From Musa acuminata AAA Group (lineage: Eukaryota; Streptophyta; Magnoliopsida; Zingiberales; Musaceae): a DNA stretch of 64,000 nt. Shown one piece after another: positions 1-11,441 of this stretch (positions are counted from its first letter, which is position 1; every line of letters begins with the position of its first letter). Made by a program: the position numbers and the translations under genes. Location of the stretch: the NCBI RefSeq assembly GCF_036884655.1, contig NC_088347.1, positions 18,787,001 through 18,851,000 on the forward strand, read 5' to 3'. The notes beneath the pieces were generated by a model, which saw nothing but the letters and a program-made list of their open reading frames with translations, was not told the DNA's origin and did not search any database.

Positions 1-163
1 CTTACATATGCCTTCAAGTTAAAAACGCAATCGAAACGGTTTCAAACGAAACGTTGCTTTTATCGTACGAAGTTTCCGTAAGTGTTTAAATCGTCGAAAG
101 TTTATCATACTTTACCATTGCACTAATTCACCCCCCCCTCTTAGTGCCACTCCGGTCCTAACA
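1..163 (+). repeat. LTR-O: 3' end of a SIRE-type LTR
   Basis: The sequence ends with the block that closes every SIRE-type LTR here: CACTAATTCAC, a C run, TCTTAGTGCC, then CTAACA. The wording of the tail (GTGCCACTCCGGTCC) is closest to the LTR that ends at 35603, so it belongs to that subfamily rather than to the LTR at 6596. It directly abuts a truncated CopB LTR. I infer the right edge of an LTR inserted in that CopB LTR, with the rest left of the window. Confidence 0.8.
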
Positions 164-318
164 ACTTGCTCCTCTTTCGTCCGTGGATGTAGGTCAAAGT
201 CAATTGACCGAACCACGTATATCTGGTGTTCTTGTCTCGCTTTTATTCTTTCCGTTTTATTGTCTTGTTGGGTTGCCAAAATTACCTTATGGTAAATTTT
301 CTGGGGCTAGCTCTAACA
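164..318 (+). repeat. CopB 5' LTR, right part only
   Basis: This segment repeats the last 160 bases or so of the CopB 3' LTR (3375-3536), from TTGCTCCTCTTTCGTCC to the terminal CTAACA, with a few substitutions and a short duplication in the other copy. The left two thirds are missing because LTR-O ends exactly at 163. The two copies frame a copia internal region. Confidence 0.85.
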
Positions 319-321
319 AAC

Positions 322-333
322 TTGTATCAGAGC
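322..333 (+). other. CopB primer binding site
   Basis: TTGTATCAGAGC lies three bases after the LTR end. It matches the common copia primer site TGGTATCAGAGC (initiator methionine tRNA) with one change (G to T at the second base). Confidence 0.75.
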
Positions 334-355
334 CTGGTTCTGGGATCTTTTGGCA

Positions 356-1213
356 ATGATGACAATAACAAAGATTGTTGTCGAGAAATTCGACAGAAAT
401 GTCAACTTCGGCTTGTGGCAACTCAAATGGAGGCCATTCTGGTTCAAGACGGAGTTGATTTGGTACTACAAGGAGCCGAGAGCATTCCATATGATATGTC
501 AAAAGAAGAGCTTGCGGGTATGGATAAGAAGGCCCGTTTAAGCATCATTCTAAATCTCTCTAACGAGGTTTTACGGGAGGTAGCTACGGAGACTACGGTT
601 GAGAGCATGTGGGATAAGTTTAAAGCCTTGTACATGAAGAGGACAGTGGAGAATCGTCTCTACTAGAAGTAGAGTCTATATATGCTTCGGATGACTGAAG
701 GTATATCTATACTCTCATATCTTGATAAGTTTGATTCTTTGGTTATGGATTTGGAGAATATAAATGCAAAAATTGATGATGAGGATAAGGCTTTATTATT
801 CTTGTGTTCTCTTCCCAATCTTTTAAGCATTTCCATGATACTTTGATTTATGGAAAATAAATAGTTTTGTATCAAGAAATTAAATCTGCACTGAAATCTA
901 AGAAGCAGATAGACAGGAATATCACTGGGGAAAGTAGAGAGAATCAGGTTAAGGGTCTGGTTGTTAGGGGGAGAATGGATAAAAGAGAATTTGACAGTAG
1001 TAGATCTAAATCTATATCTAAATCCAGATATAGAAATTTGGAATGCAGATATTGTCATAAAATGGGGCACATTAAATCTGATTGCTTTAAATTGAAAAAT
1101 AAATTAAAGAAAAAGGAAAAATTTGTTGAGAAAACTATTGAATCCACTGAAGTTAGTGTAGCAACTGATGAGAATGTTGAAAATATTTTCTCTGCTATTG
1201 ATGACAAGACGAG
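356..1213 (+). pseudogene. CopB gag, broken
   Basis: Gag is the capsid-forming nucleic-acid-binding part of the copia polyprotein. The likely start is the ATG at 356, the first after the primer site. The N-terminal gag domain shows the motif FGLWQL and, after a frameshift near 428, DMSKEELAGMDKKAR. A TAG follows at 664 and more stops come near 850. The nucleocapsid zinc knuckle [14 protein letters not shown] is readable at 1044-1085 in a third stretch. The reading resembles Tork/Tnt1-type gag in layout. At least one frameshift and several stops mean that no Gag could be made. Confidence 0.8.
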
Positions 1214-2690
1214 GTCTAAAAATGAATGGATTTTAGATTCAGGTTGTTCTTATCGCATGTGTCCCAATAGGGATTTGTTTTCCACATATGAATCTTGTAA
1301 TGGTGGAATTATTTTGATAGACAATAATGCCGCATATGATGTTGTTGGTAGAGGTATAATCCGAATTAAAATGAATGATGGTATTGTGAGGACGCTCACT
1401 AATGTTAGACATGTTCCTGATTTAAAAAAGAATCTCATCTCTTTAGGCACCCTAGAGGCCCTTGGGTGTAAATACACAGCTGAAGGTGGAGTTATGAAAG
1501 TTTCTAGAAGTGCCCTTATTGTTATGAAAACTTGTAGGTCTGGTAGCTTATATATTCTGCAGGGAACTACTGTCATAGGTTCGGTTGCAGTTTCGTCATC
1601 ATCATTGTCTGATTATGACATCACCAAATTATGACATATGCGTTTGGGTCATATGAGCGAAAAAGGTTTGAGCATATTGAGCAAAAGAGGTATACTTTGC
1701 GGACAGAGTACTGGGCCACTGGACTTTTGTGAACACTGCATTTTTGGAAAGCAGAAAAGAGTCAGCTTCACTTCTCCGAAAGTTCACAAAACGAAAGGTA
1801 CTCATGACTATATTCATTCAGACCTTTGGGGTCCAGCTCATGTTCAGTCTAAGGGTGGTGCTAGGTATATGTTAACTTTCATTGACGATTATTCCAGGAA
1901 AGTTTGAGTTTATTTTCTGAAGCATAAAAATGATGTTTTTCTAACATTTAAACAATGGAAGGCTTTGATTGAGAAGCAAACAGGTAAACGGATTAAGCGG
2001 CTTCGAACAAATAATGGCATGGAATTTTGTGAAGGTGATTTTGAAGAATTCTACAAAAATGAAGGAATCGTTCGGCATCGCACTGTTAGGATGATGCCTC
2101 AGCAAAATGGTGTGGCCGAACGTATGAACAAAACACTTTTGGAGAGAGTGAGGTGTATGCTCTCAAATGCAGGGTTGACAAAGGACTTTTGGGCAGAGGC
2201 GATTAATATGGCCTGTTACATTGTCAACCGCGCTCCTTCTGCAGCACTTAACTTTAAAACTCCAGAGGAAGTTTGGTCAGGTACTCCTGCTGATTACTCT
2301 GATTTAAAAATTTTTGGGTGTCCAGCATACATGCATATAAATGAAGGAAAATTAGAGCCTCGAGCTAAAAAATGTATTTTCCTTGGGTATGCTTATGGGG
2401 TGAAAGGATACAGATTATGGTGTTATGATCCCAAATCCTCAAAATTTATAATCAGTAGAGATGTTATTTTTAATGAATTGTTTATGTTATCTTCCAAAGA
2501 GGATTCTACTAGTTGTACAAATGATAGTGCGCAGAAGCAGGTGGAGCTTGAGATTGGTAGTTCAGATTCTTTTAAGTCAAACTCTTCTACTCAAAGAATG
2601 CTAGTAGGTGGTCCCAAGTCTACTGACGCAGATGATCCAGAGGAAGAGCAATGTTCTATAGCTAAGGGTAGACCACGGAGAGATATTTGA
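1214..2690 (+). pseudogene. CopB protease and integrase, broken
   Basis: The aspartic protease motif WILDSGCS is at about 1227-1250. The GAG-pre-integrase module ([16 protein letters not shown]) follows a stop near 1634. The integrase core has its first catalytic Asp in HSDLWGP, but the second is replaced: RTNNGMEF stands where copia integrases have S-D-N-G. The Glu is present in NGVAERMNK. A stop after SRKV near 1905 interrupts the core. The closest family resemblance I can name is the Tork/Tnt1 group. The Asp-to-Asn change and two stops make it inactive. Confidence 0.85.
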
Positions 2691-3043
2691 CCACCACAAA
2701 GATATGCAAATTTGGTTGCATATGCTTAGTCTGTTGCAGAAAAGACAAGTGAAGTTAGTGAGCCTACTTCCTACTCAAATACAGTTTCTTGTGATAATTC
2801 TGCTAAGTGGTTGATTACGATGAATGAAGAAATTGAGTCTCTCCATCGGAATAGAACTTAGGATCTTGTGAAACCGCCTTCGGGTAAGAAAATTGTTGGA
2901 TGCAAATGAGATACTATTGCTGAGGGAAAGGTCCTTGTTCAGAAAATTCATACGAAGGACAATCCAGCTGATATGCTTACGAAGCCTCTTCTAGTTTACA
3001 AGTTCAAGCAGTGCTTGGACTTGGTTGGTGTTCATTGTTGGTG
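2691..3043 (+). pseudogene. CopB RT/RNase H, nearly all deleted
   Basis: After the integrase, the linker and the very start of the reverse transcriptase can be read (MNEEIESLHRNRT, then PPSGKKIVGCK before a stop). The text then jumps straight to the last residues of RNase H (KDNPADMLTKPL). The polymerase core with YVDD and almost all of RNase H are missing, so this is an internal deletion derivative that would have depended on another element's polymerase. Confidence 0.8.
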
Positions 3044-3110
3044 ATTGCCCGTTGAGGCTTTTATAAAGAAGGTGGAGCAAGTTTTGTTGGAACATGCCAA
3101 GGTGGAGATT

Positions 3111-3536
3111 TGTTAGTTTGGCAAGTCCCATAGTCCCACATCGGGAAAATCAGACTTGTCTCGGAATTATAAATAAGGGCTTGGGTTTTGAAGTCAGATG
3201 CACCACAAGTGGCACCACAAGAAAAACCTAAGTGTTTGCTTTGGTTTAAGTCCATACTCAGTTAAATAGTTTGGACTTATAGTTTGGTTTTTCTTATTTA
3301 GTATTTTTGGGTGTTTTATGGCCTAGGAACATCTTCCTAAGGCATTTGTAATTATCCCTCTTTTGCAATAGTAATTTGCTCCTCTTTCGTCCGTGGATGT
3401 AGGTCAAAGTCAATTGACCGAATCACGTATATATGGTGTTCTGGTGTTCTTGTCTCACTTTTATTCTTTTCGTTTTATTGTCTTGTTGGGTTGCCAAAAT
3501 TACCTTGTGGTAAATTTCCTGGGGCTAGCTCTAACA
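3111..3536 (+). repeat. CopB 3' LTR
   Basis: A 426-bp LTR begins TGTTAGTTTGGCAAG directly after the purine tract AAGGTGGAGATT (3099-3110) and ends CTAACA. TGTTAG and CTAACA form the usual short terminal inverted repeat. Its last 160 bases match 164-318. Confidence 0.85.
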
Positions 3537-4806
3537 AGAACATGCAAAGAAAAGCAAAGTGCAATCTTGCACAAGAAGCAAGTGTTGAATTGCCATGATT
3601 GAACTTAAGAATCTTGCTATGCTTTTGTGCTTATATGTTGTGATGAAAATCTAGCTTCATGTTACAAAAACTTGCATATCTTTTAAAATAGTTAGAGCTA
3701 CTTCTCCTTTTGTTGATGACAAAGGGGGAGAAATATATGAATTAATACTATGAGTGCCATATTTGAATGAGAAATATATGAATTAATGCTATAATTGTCA
3801 TATTTGAATTTGAATTATGTTAAGATATCAAAAGAAGCTTGTATCGAAATATATGGTAAATTGATAATCGAAATGCTATGATTGCCATATGCCATGTTTG
3901 CATCATGTTAAGATATCAAGAACTTGCATCGTAATTTTACTTGATAATATCTTGTCATGTGATGAAATGCTACGATTTGTTGCTAAAATGATGCATGCAA
4001 TACTCATGCTTTTTATGTGATGTATTGCATATGATATGAATCATGATTAAAATTGCCTTAATTTGAATTCAAGGTTTATCTCAATTATGGAATTTTGAAA
4101 TAAGAATGATTACTCACCTTTGGCATGATTTAGAAATTGACATAAAGGGTCTTCCCTTCTTTAGAAAGGGTCTTCCCTTCTTTTTGACAACAACTAAGGG
4201 GGAGATAACTAGCATGCACAATTCAAGAAGAAAGCAAAAATTGCACTTCTCAAAAGAGAAATTGCTATCTTGAACATCACCAAGAATTGCTAGCTTAAAC
4301 ATCAAGAAAATGCAAAAATGTGCTATCGTGCCTATCTCAAGAAAAGCAAATATGCCAACTTGCATATCTTTGAATTTGCTAGCTTGTAAAACTTGCATAT
4401 TTCAAGACGCAAGAGTTGCTTTCTTGAACATCTCTAAATTGATAGCTTACAAGTTCTAAAATGTTGTAAAATTGCTAGATTGCATGATGATAAAAATTTA
4501 ATATTATGTTTTTCATGCAATGAGTTGAACTTATATTACAAACACAAAGAATAGTTGTACTTCTCCTTTTTGTTGATGACAAAGGGGGAGAAGTATGTTG
4601 ATGACATGACATGTTAATGCATAAGTCTATGCATAAGTTCATGATAACGTGTTGCAAGTATTCATGATGAATATTGCAATGACTTGAATTCAGTTTGAAT
4701 TCAAGGTTCTATCAATATGACATATTGATAGGGGGAGTTTTTTAAACTCCGGAAGTTAAGGTTAACTCCATCATCAAGTGGTTGTCATTATCAAAAAGGA
4801 GAAGAT
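3537..4806 (+). repeat. SIRE-N 3' non-coding region
   Basis: There is no coding here. The stretch is the AT-rich segment that lies between pol and the 3' LTR in SIRE-type elements, and the same text recurs at 12039-13407, 38006-39190 and, reversed, 55726-56638. It holds two copies of TTGATGACAAAGGGGGAGAA (ending near 3732 and 4592), a further purine box near 4196-4206, and the final purine tract before the LTR at about 4793-4806. CopB interrupts it on the left, so the coding part of SIRE-N lies outside the window. Confidence 0.8.
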
Positions 4807-6596
4807 TGTTGAATCTCATATTTTGATGATGAAACCACTTGATATGTGTTTATGTTTTAATCTGTGTTTTGAGTGACGTAGGATGCTTCGATCAGGATGA
4901 GACAATTAAAGCAGGAAAAATCATGTTGTGCCGGAGGAACATGTCAGAAGATTGGATGTCGGGCTGATGGATCGGTCTACGTATCGACAGAAGGCTTCGG
5001 GCCGTGGACTTAGGCATCGGGCCAAGAAGAGTGGGTATTGCGCCAAGGATATCGGAGTTATGGAGTCAACTGGCTGATTGGGCAATAAGCCGCAGGAGAG
5101 GACGATGCGCCGAAGAATCGGATGAAGCGTCGAGGGACCAATGACATGCCGGACAACTTAGTTAATTGCTTAGGATTAATTGTCTCGATCAAAGTTTTAT
5201 TTTAAGTGTGCAAGATTAACTATGATGAAAGAAAGACATGCAGCAGGAGTTGCGCCGGAGTCAAGACTATGATCACGTTGGGAGTTCGAGAGCTCGACGG
5301 AAGTCCAGACGGTCATTGGAGGTTCTAGGGGAACAAAGCTGAGAAGTCCAGGAGCTTGCCAAAAGAAGCTCGTCGGAACTCGCCAAGTGGATCGTCGTAA
5401 GTCTAGGAGTTTGCCGGAAGTCCGTCGGAGCATCGTTGGAGGTTCGTCGGATATTCGTCGGAAGTTTGCCAGAAGCTCGTCGGAGGAAGCGATTGACGCA
5501 CCAGAGCAAGCTATAGTAAACATCTCAAGAATTGTCATAGTTAGCATGTAGATTAAGTTAGGAATGGGAGGTGATCCCATTAACTTAATCTGGGGGCAAT
5601 TGGGCCCTTGACAGACCCAAATTGGGCCGAATGGATCAACCAATTCGGACCAAAATTCCTACTAGGCGGTGACACCGCTTAGGAGAGGGTCTCCTAGGAA
5701 AGCTGGGCTGTGCAACCGCCCCAGGCAGGCGGTGGCACTGCCTGGGCTTAGTCTCCGAGCTCTGCCAAGTAGTGCAACCGCCCCTGACAAGCAGTGGCAC
5801 CGTCCAAAGGCTCAGTCTCCGAGCTCTGCCAAGCGGTGCAACCACCAGACCCCGGAATTCTGGGAGATGACAGTTTTGAGCTCGGAATTCAAACTAGTTT
5901 GGAGCCTATAAATACCCCTCCCATCCCTGGGTAAAACACACAAGCACAGAGAGATTAAAGTAGAGAAAATGCTGTTGTAATCTCTAGAATTTCCCTCCTC
6001 TAGCTTAAGTGTTAGAATTATGGTTAAGAGAGGAGAGTGAGTGCTTGTAAGGGTTGTCTCCTAAACCCGGTAAAAGGAGAAGAGGGGTGTAAGAAGGAGA
6101 TTGATCTTCACCTAGTAAAGGAAGATCATTAGTAGATGCTAGTGGCATCGACGGAAGAGGAATCAGAGGAGTGGATGTAGGTCACGATTGACCGAACCAC
6201 TATAAACTCTCGTCTTCTCTGGTTTGCATTTACTTTGAGCATCTTATCTTTACTGCAAACCTCCTCAGTAGCTTACTGCCTTCTGCTCATTTACAAATGT
6301 GTTTCTTAGTTAAGTATTTTTCGAATCGGCGTTAAGACGGAAATCAGTTTTATCTTACGAACATCATATTTCAGTTTGCGCTTATATTCTAATTTCTATC
6401 TTAACTATAAACTGTCTTCCTTACTTTACTTCAAATATATTTTCATAAGCTTTCAAAGTTATTACCTGCACGAAATGATTTTTACGTCGGAATCGGATTT
6501 CAATGTACAAACGCAGTTTTAATCGTCGAAAGTTTTCTGCTGCACTAATTCACCCCCCCCCCCCCCCCCCCCCTCTTAGTGCTCTTGATCCTAACA
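4807..6596 (+). repeat. SIRE-N 3' LTR
   Basis: This 1790-bp LTR runs from TGTTGAATCTC to CCTAACA. It holds an extra upstream block (about 4874-5207) absent from the SIRE-A LTR, a cluster of GGCGGT/ACCGCC palindromes at about 5660-5860, a TATA box TATAAATA at 5907-5914, and a 20-22 base C run at about 6553-6573 before TCTTAGTGCTCTTGATC. It meets the truncated LTR-D at 6597. Confidence 0.88.
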
Positions 6597-7882
6597 GTTC
6601 ACACTCTTACAAATTTTCAATCTGAACACACAAGCAATTGAAAATAAGACTTGCTAAAGACTTTGCTAAGGCTTTATCTCAATCTTTAACTTCTCAAAGG
6701 TTGCATTCTCTGTTGAGAATTGAGGGGTATTTATAGACCCCAAGAGGATTCAAATTTGAGCTCCAAATTTGAATTCTCTTGGGTTCCTGAAGCTGGCGGT
6801 GCCACCACTTGTCGGTGGCGGTGCCACCACCTGTCAATATCATATTGACTGTTAATTGGCGATGCCACCACCTGTCGATGGCGGTGCCACCGCCCGACCT
6901 TTCGGGTGCTGGGCGGTGCCACTGCCCAGTTCGACGGTACCATTGCCCGATCCTTGGGTTCTGGGCAATGCCACTGCCCAGTTTGACGGTTCCACCACCC
7001 GGTCCTACGGGTCACTAGATGGGCTTCAAATCTGGCCCAAACTAGGTAATATCGGGCCCAATTGGCCCCTAACCAAGATATAGGATTATCCTTTAATCCT
7101 AACCCTAATTATATGCAAACTACACAATTAAAAACATAGTCCTAGGCAAGTTTTCAACCGGCAAACGTTGAGTCTCCTTCCGACGAGCTTTCCGGCGATC
7201 TTCCGGCGGACTGCCGATACACCCTCAGATTTCCTCCGGCAAACTCCCAGCAGGCTCCTGATCCTGTGGCAAGTTTAGCGAGTAGCCGAGCCTTCTCAGT
7301 GATCTCCGCGAACCTCCGACGATCTCTTCAGTGGACTTCTGAAAACTCCGACAAGTCCCCGATTTCTTCTCGATTGGTTCAGGTAGCATCTCCGACGAAT
7401 CTTCGGACTCTCGAACACCCATCGAACTTGACTCTGGTAGACTTTCTTTATATCTTCAAGCTATCATAGTTTAATCTTGTACATGTAAAATAAAAGCTCA
7501 ATCTAGACAATTACTCCTAAGCAATTAATCAAGTTGTCCGGCTTGTCATTGGTCCATCGACGCTTCGTCCGATTCTTCGGCGCATCATCCTCTCTTGCGG
7601 CCTATTGCCCAATCGGCCAGTTGACTCCACAACTCCGATATCCTAGGCACAATACCCACTCTACTTAGCCCGATGCTCGAATCCATCGCCCGAAGCCTTC
7701 TATCGATACGTCGACCGATCCACCGGCCCGATGTCTAATCTTTTGACATATTCCTTCAGCACAACATGATTTTCTTGCTTTAATTATCTCATCCTGAATG
7801 AAGCATCCTATGTCACTCAAAACATAGATTAAATCATAAACACATATCAAGTGGTTTCATCATCAAAATACGAGATTCAACA
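6597..7882 (-). repeat. LTR-D: antisense SIRE-type LTR, right part
   Basis: Read on the minus strand this begins TGTTGAATCTCG at 7882, carries GGCGGT/ACCGCC palindromes (6787-7010 on the plus strand) and a TATA box at 6735-6728, and stops inside the region that corresponds to AAAATTTGTAAGAGAGTGAACC near 35235. Its terminal C run and CTAACA end are missing on the left, which fits SIRE-N having inserted into it. It separates SIRE-N from SIRE-E. Confidence 0.8.
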
Positions 7883-8304
7883 ATAAGTGTTTTATCTTGA
7901 ATGAAAAAGATGCTTTAGGAAAATTTGATGCTAAATCCGATAAAAGAATTTTTCTTGGCTATTCTTCTATTTCTAAAGCATTTCATATCTTTAATAAAAA
8001 AACTTTGATTATAGAAGAATCCATTCATGTTGTTTTTAATGAGGTTTCTAAAATTAAAAAAAATAATTTTGATGATGATGTTAATTTTGATACTTTGAAT
8101 TTAAATGAAACCCTTTCTCCATCTAACAACTTGGATGCATCTACTTCAGAAACATCCTTACCCAAGGATTGGAAGTATGTAGATGCTCATCCTAAGGAGC
8201 TAATCATAGAAGACACATCTAAAGGGGTTCAAACTCGTTCTTCTCTTAAGAATTTTTGTGCCAACACCGCTTTTTTCTCCCAAATTGAACCAAAATGCAT
8301 TGAC
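7883..8304 (+). pseudogene. SIRE-E integrase C-terminus and linker
   Basis: This is a fragment of copia pol with an open frame. It includes the integrase C-terminal motif IFLGYSSISKAF and the linker before the reverse transcriptase ([23 protein letters not shown]). It matches the colinear part of SIRE-A at 36070-36490. It starts abruptly at the edge of LTR-D and ends at the TSD of LTR-P. All upstream gag, protease and integrase core is left of the window. Confidence 0.85.
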
Positions 8305-10265
8305 TGTTGAATCTCGTATTTTGATGATGAAACTACTTGATATATGTTTATGATTTAATCTACATTTTGAGTGACGTAGGATGCTTCGATTAGGATGAGA
8401 CAATTAAAGCAGGAAAATCATGTTGTGCTGGAGGAACATGTCAGAAGATTGGACGTCGAACTAGTGGATCGGTCGACGTATCGACAGAAGGCTTCGGGCC
8501 GTGGACTCGGGCATCGGGCCAAGAAGTGTAGGTATTATGCCAAGGATATCGGAGTTGCAGAGTCAACTGGCCGATTGGGCAATAGGCTGCAGGAAAGGAC
8601 GATGCGCCGAAGAATCGGACGAAGCGTCGAGGGACCAATGATATGCCGGACAACTTGGTTCATTGCTTAGGATTAATTGTCTCGATCGAAGTTTTGTTTT
8701 AAGTGTGCTGGATTAACTACGATGAAAGTAAGACATGCAGCAGGAGTTGCGCCAGAGTCAAGACAATGATCACGTTGGGAGTTCGAGAGTTCGATGGAAG
8801 TTCGGACAATCGTCGGAGGTTCTGCGGGAACAAATCCGAGAAGTCCATGAGCTTGCCAAAGAAACTCATCGGAACTCGCCAAGTGGATCGTCGCAAGTCC
8901 AGGAGTTTGCCAAAAGTCCGCAGGAGCATCACCGAGGGTTCATCGGATGATCAACGGAAGTTCGCCGGAAGCTCGCCGGAAGAAGCGATTGACGCACCGG
9001 AGCAAGTTGCAGTAAATGTCTTAGGGAATATCATAGTTAGCACAATGATTAAGTTGGAAATGGGAGGTGATCCCATTTACTTAATCTTGGGGCAATTGGG
9101 CCCCTGAAAAACCCAAATTGGGCCGAATTGATCAACCCATTCGGACCCTGATTTCTGCTAGGCGATTGAACCGCCCAAGGCAGGAGGTTGCATCGCCTGG
9201 GCTCAGTCTCCGAGCGAGACTGGGAGGTGCAACTGCTCCAGCCAGGCGGTGGCACCACTTGGGCTCAGTCTCCGAGCGAGACTGGGCGGTGCAACCTCCC
9301 CTAATAGGAGGTGGCACTGCCTGGGCTCGGTCTCCGAGCATTGGCTGAGCGGTGCAACCGCCTCAATCAGGAGGTTGCACCACTTGAGCTCGGTCTTCGA
9401 GCTCTAGTAGGAGGTGCAACCACCCCTGACAAGAGGTGGCACCGCCCAGAGGCTCAATCTTCGGGCTCTACCAGGCGGTGCAACCGCTCCAGTCAGGAGG
9501 TGCAACCGCCTGATTCCGGAATTCCGAGAATTGACAGTTTTGAGCTCCAAATTTAAACTGGGTTGGGGCCTATAAATACCCCACCCATTCAGCACTGAAA
9601 GAACACAGAATACACACCGAAATCTTGATCTTGTTTTGTGATTTTTAGAGCTCAAAATTGTTGTAAAGGCCAAAAGTTCTTCTCCCTCTTTTCTTCGAAG
9701 TTCTGAGCTGTAAAGGGTGGAGAGAAAATTCTGTAAGGGTTGTCTCCTAAGCCCGTCAAAATGAGTAAAACTGTAAAAGGGTGGTTGGCCTTCACCTATT
9801 GAAGGAAGGCCTCTAGTTGACGTTAGTGACCTCGTCGGTGAAGGAAGCCAAAAGTGGAGTAGGTCAAGATTGATCGAACCACTCTAAATCTCGGTTTGCA
9901 TTTACTTTGAGCATATTATCTTTACTGCAAACCTCCTCAAAAGCTTACTGCTTTCTGCGTATATACGATTGGGTTTCAAACTTTGCACTTTTCGAATCGG
10001 CGTTTAGACGTAAATCAGTTTTATCGTACGATCATCATATTTCAATTTGCGCTTACATTTTGATTTCTATCATAATTGCAAACTGTATTTATATCCTTGC
10101 TTTAACTGCATCTCACTTAATCAAAAGTTAAAGTGATTTACGAATCGGCTTTCTTACCGAAATCACGTTTATCGAATGAACGCGATTTTTATCGTAGAAG
10201 GTTTTCCGCTGCACTAATTCACCCCCCCCCCCCCCCCCCCCCTCTTAGTGCTCTTGATCCTAACA
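8305..10265 (+). mobile_element. LTR-P: solo SIRE-type LTR
   Basis: A complete 1961-bp LTR runs from TGTTGAATC to CCTAACA and interrupts SIRE-E pol. It is flanked by TTGAC (8300-8304) and TTGAT (10266-10270), a 5-bp target duplication with one change. No internal region is present, so it is a solo LTR left by LTR-LTR recombination. It contains palindromes at about 9160-9520, TATAAATA at 9571-9578 and a 21-base C run at 10222-10242. Confidence 0.9.
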
Positions 10266-10950
10266 TTGATGAGGCCTTGAAAGATGATTCATGGTCATTG
10301 CAATGCAAGATGAGTTAAATCAATTTGAGAGAAATGAGGTGTGAAAATTTGTTCCTAGGCCAAATGACCATTTAGTTATTGGTACTAAATGGTTCTTTAG
10401 AAATAAGCAAGATGAATTTTGTATCGTGGTTAGAAACAAGGCTAGATTAGTGGTCAAAGGTTTCAACTAAGAAGAATGGATTGATTATGAAGAGATATTT
10501 GCTCCCATGGCACGAATAGAAGCCATAAGGATGCTCCTTGCCTATGCTAATAGTAACAATTTTAAGTTATTTCAAATGGATGTTAAAAGTGCTTTTCTTA
10601 ATGAATTTATTTTTGAAGAAGTTTATGTTAAACAACCTCCTGGATTTAAGAATGATAATCTCCTTAATCATGTATTTAAATTTACTAAAGCTCTCTATGG
10701 ATTGAAACAAGCCCTAAGGGCTTGGTACGAGAGACTTAGCTCATTTCTTATCGAAAATAATTTTTCTAAAGGCAAGGTTGATACTACATTATTTATCAAA
10801 AATTTTAAAAATAATTTTCTTATTGTTCAAATTTATGTTGATAATATTATTTTCTGTTCTACGAATGAATCTCTATGTGAGTCATTTGTTAAAAATATGA
10901 GTCTTGAATTTGAAATAAGTTTGATGGGGGAATTAACTTTCTTTTTGGGT
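10266..10950 (+). pseudogene. SIRE-E reverse transcriptase, broken
   Basis: The pol frame resumes after LTR-P with the RT N-terminus and palm: [15 protein letters not shown] and LYGLKQALRAWYERL. The catalytic box reads YVDNIIF, with Asn in place of the second Asp of YVDD, which alone should abolish polymerisation. There are also stops in 10266-10506. The frame stops at FFLG, where TRIM-T begins. Confidence 0.85.
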
Positions 10951-11441
10951 TGGTCATGACCGAGTCTAATAAGCCAACTGGCCAATAACTCAATTTTGGT
11001 CCTTCAACTACAGACCAAAATGCCTATGCGAGAGTTAACGTAGTACATTAATTAGACTCATATAAGCCAATCATACACATTACCCACTTTCGATGTGGGA
11101 CTAATGAGATGTTACAATATCCCCAACTCAATTAGCTTGACGTCCTTGTCAAGGCCCAACATAACCCAGATCGAACCCTAGCATAGTGCATGTGAGATTT
11201 AACTCAGTGGTGGCTCTACGTTGTGATGAGTTCTCAACTCTATCCATGGGCAGCCTTTTCCTACTCGAGCTCTCTCACCCTGCCCAAATGCTAGGTCGGC
11301 TCTGATACCAAATGTCACGACCCGAGTCTGATGAGCTAACTGGCCAATAACTCTAATTTGGTCCTTCAACCACAAACCAAAATGCTTAAGCGGGAGTTGT
11401 CGTAGTGCACTCATCAGACCCATATTGAGTAGGATGTTACA
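10951..11441 (-). mobile_element. TRIM-T: terminal-repeat retrotransposon in miniature
   Basis: A 491-bp element has two direct repeats and no coding. On the minus strand the 5' LTR is 11441-11313 (TGTAACATCC to GTGACA), followed two bases later by the primer site TGGTATCAGAGC (11310-11299). The 3' LTR is 11116-10951, preceded by a purine-rich GTTGGGGATAT. The left LTR is longer (166 versus 129 bp) because it keeps a segment containing CCCACATCGAAAGTGGG. No matching TSD is seen, and RT sequence is missing across the site, so a deletion accompanied or followed the insertion. Confidence 0.85.

Noticed and set aside
5636..6000. Short open frames in SIRE-type LTRs (also near 9049-9673, 20446-21330, 39237-40390, 54875-55679, 62446-63354)
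   Set aside because: They overlap on both strands, recur in every LTR copy, and are products of GC-rich palindromes and U3 repeats. None has a domain or a consistent frame between copies.
9907..10318. Recurrent hydrophobic frame starting MSILSLLQTSSKAY in several LTRs
   Set aside because: It lies downstream of the LTR TATA box in the transcribed U5 part and differs by frameshifts between copies (9907, 21671, 40462). It looks like chance coding rather than a leader peptide.
11199..11423. Small minus-strand frame in TRIM-T
   Set aside because: It spans the primer site and LTR of a non-coding miniature element, and has no domain.
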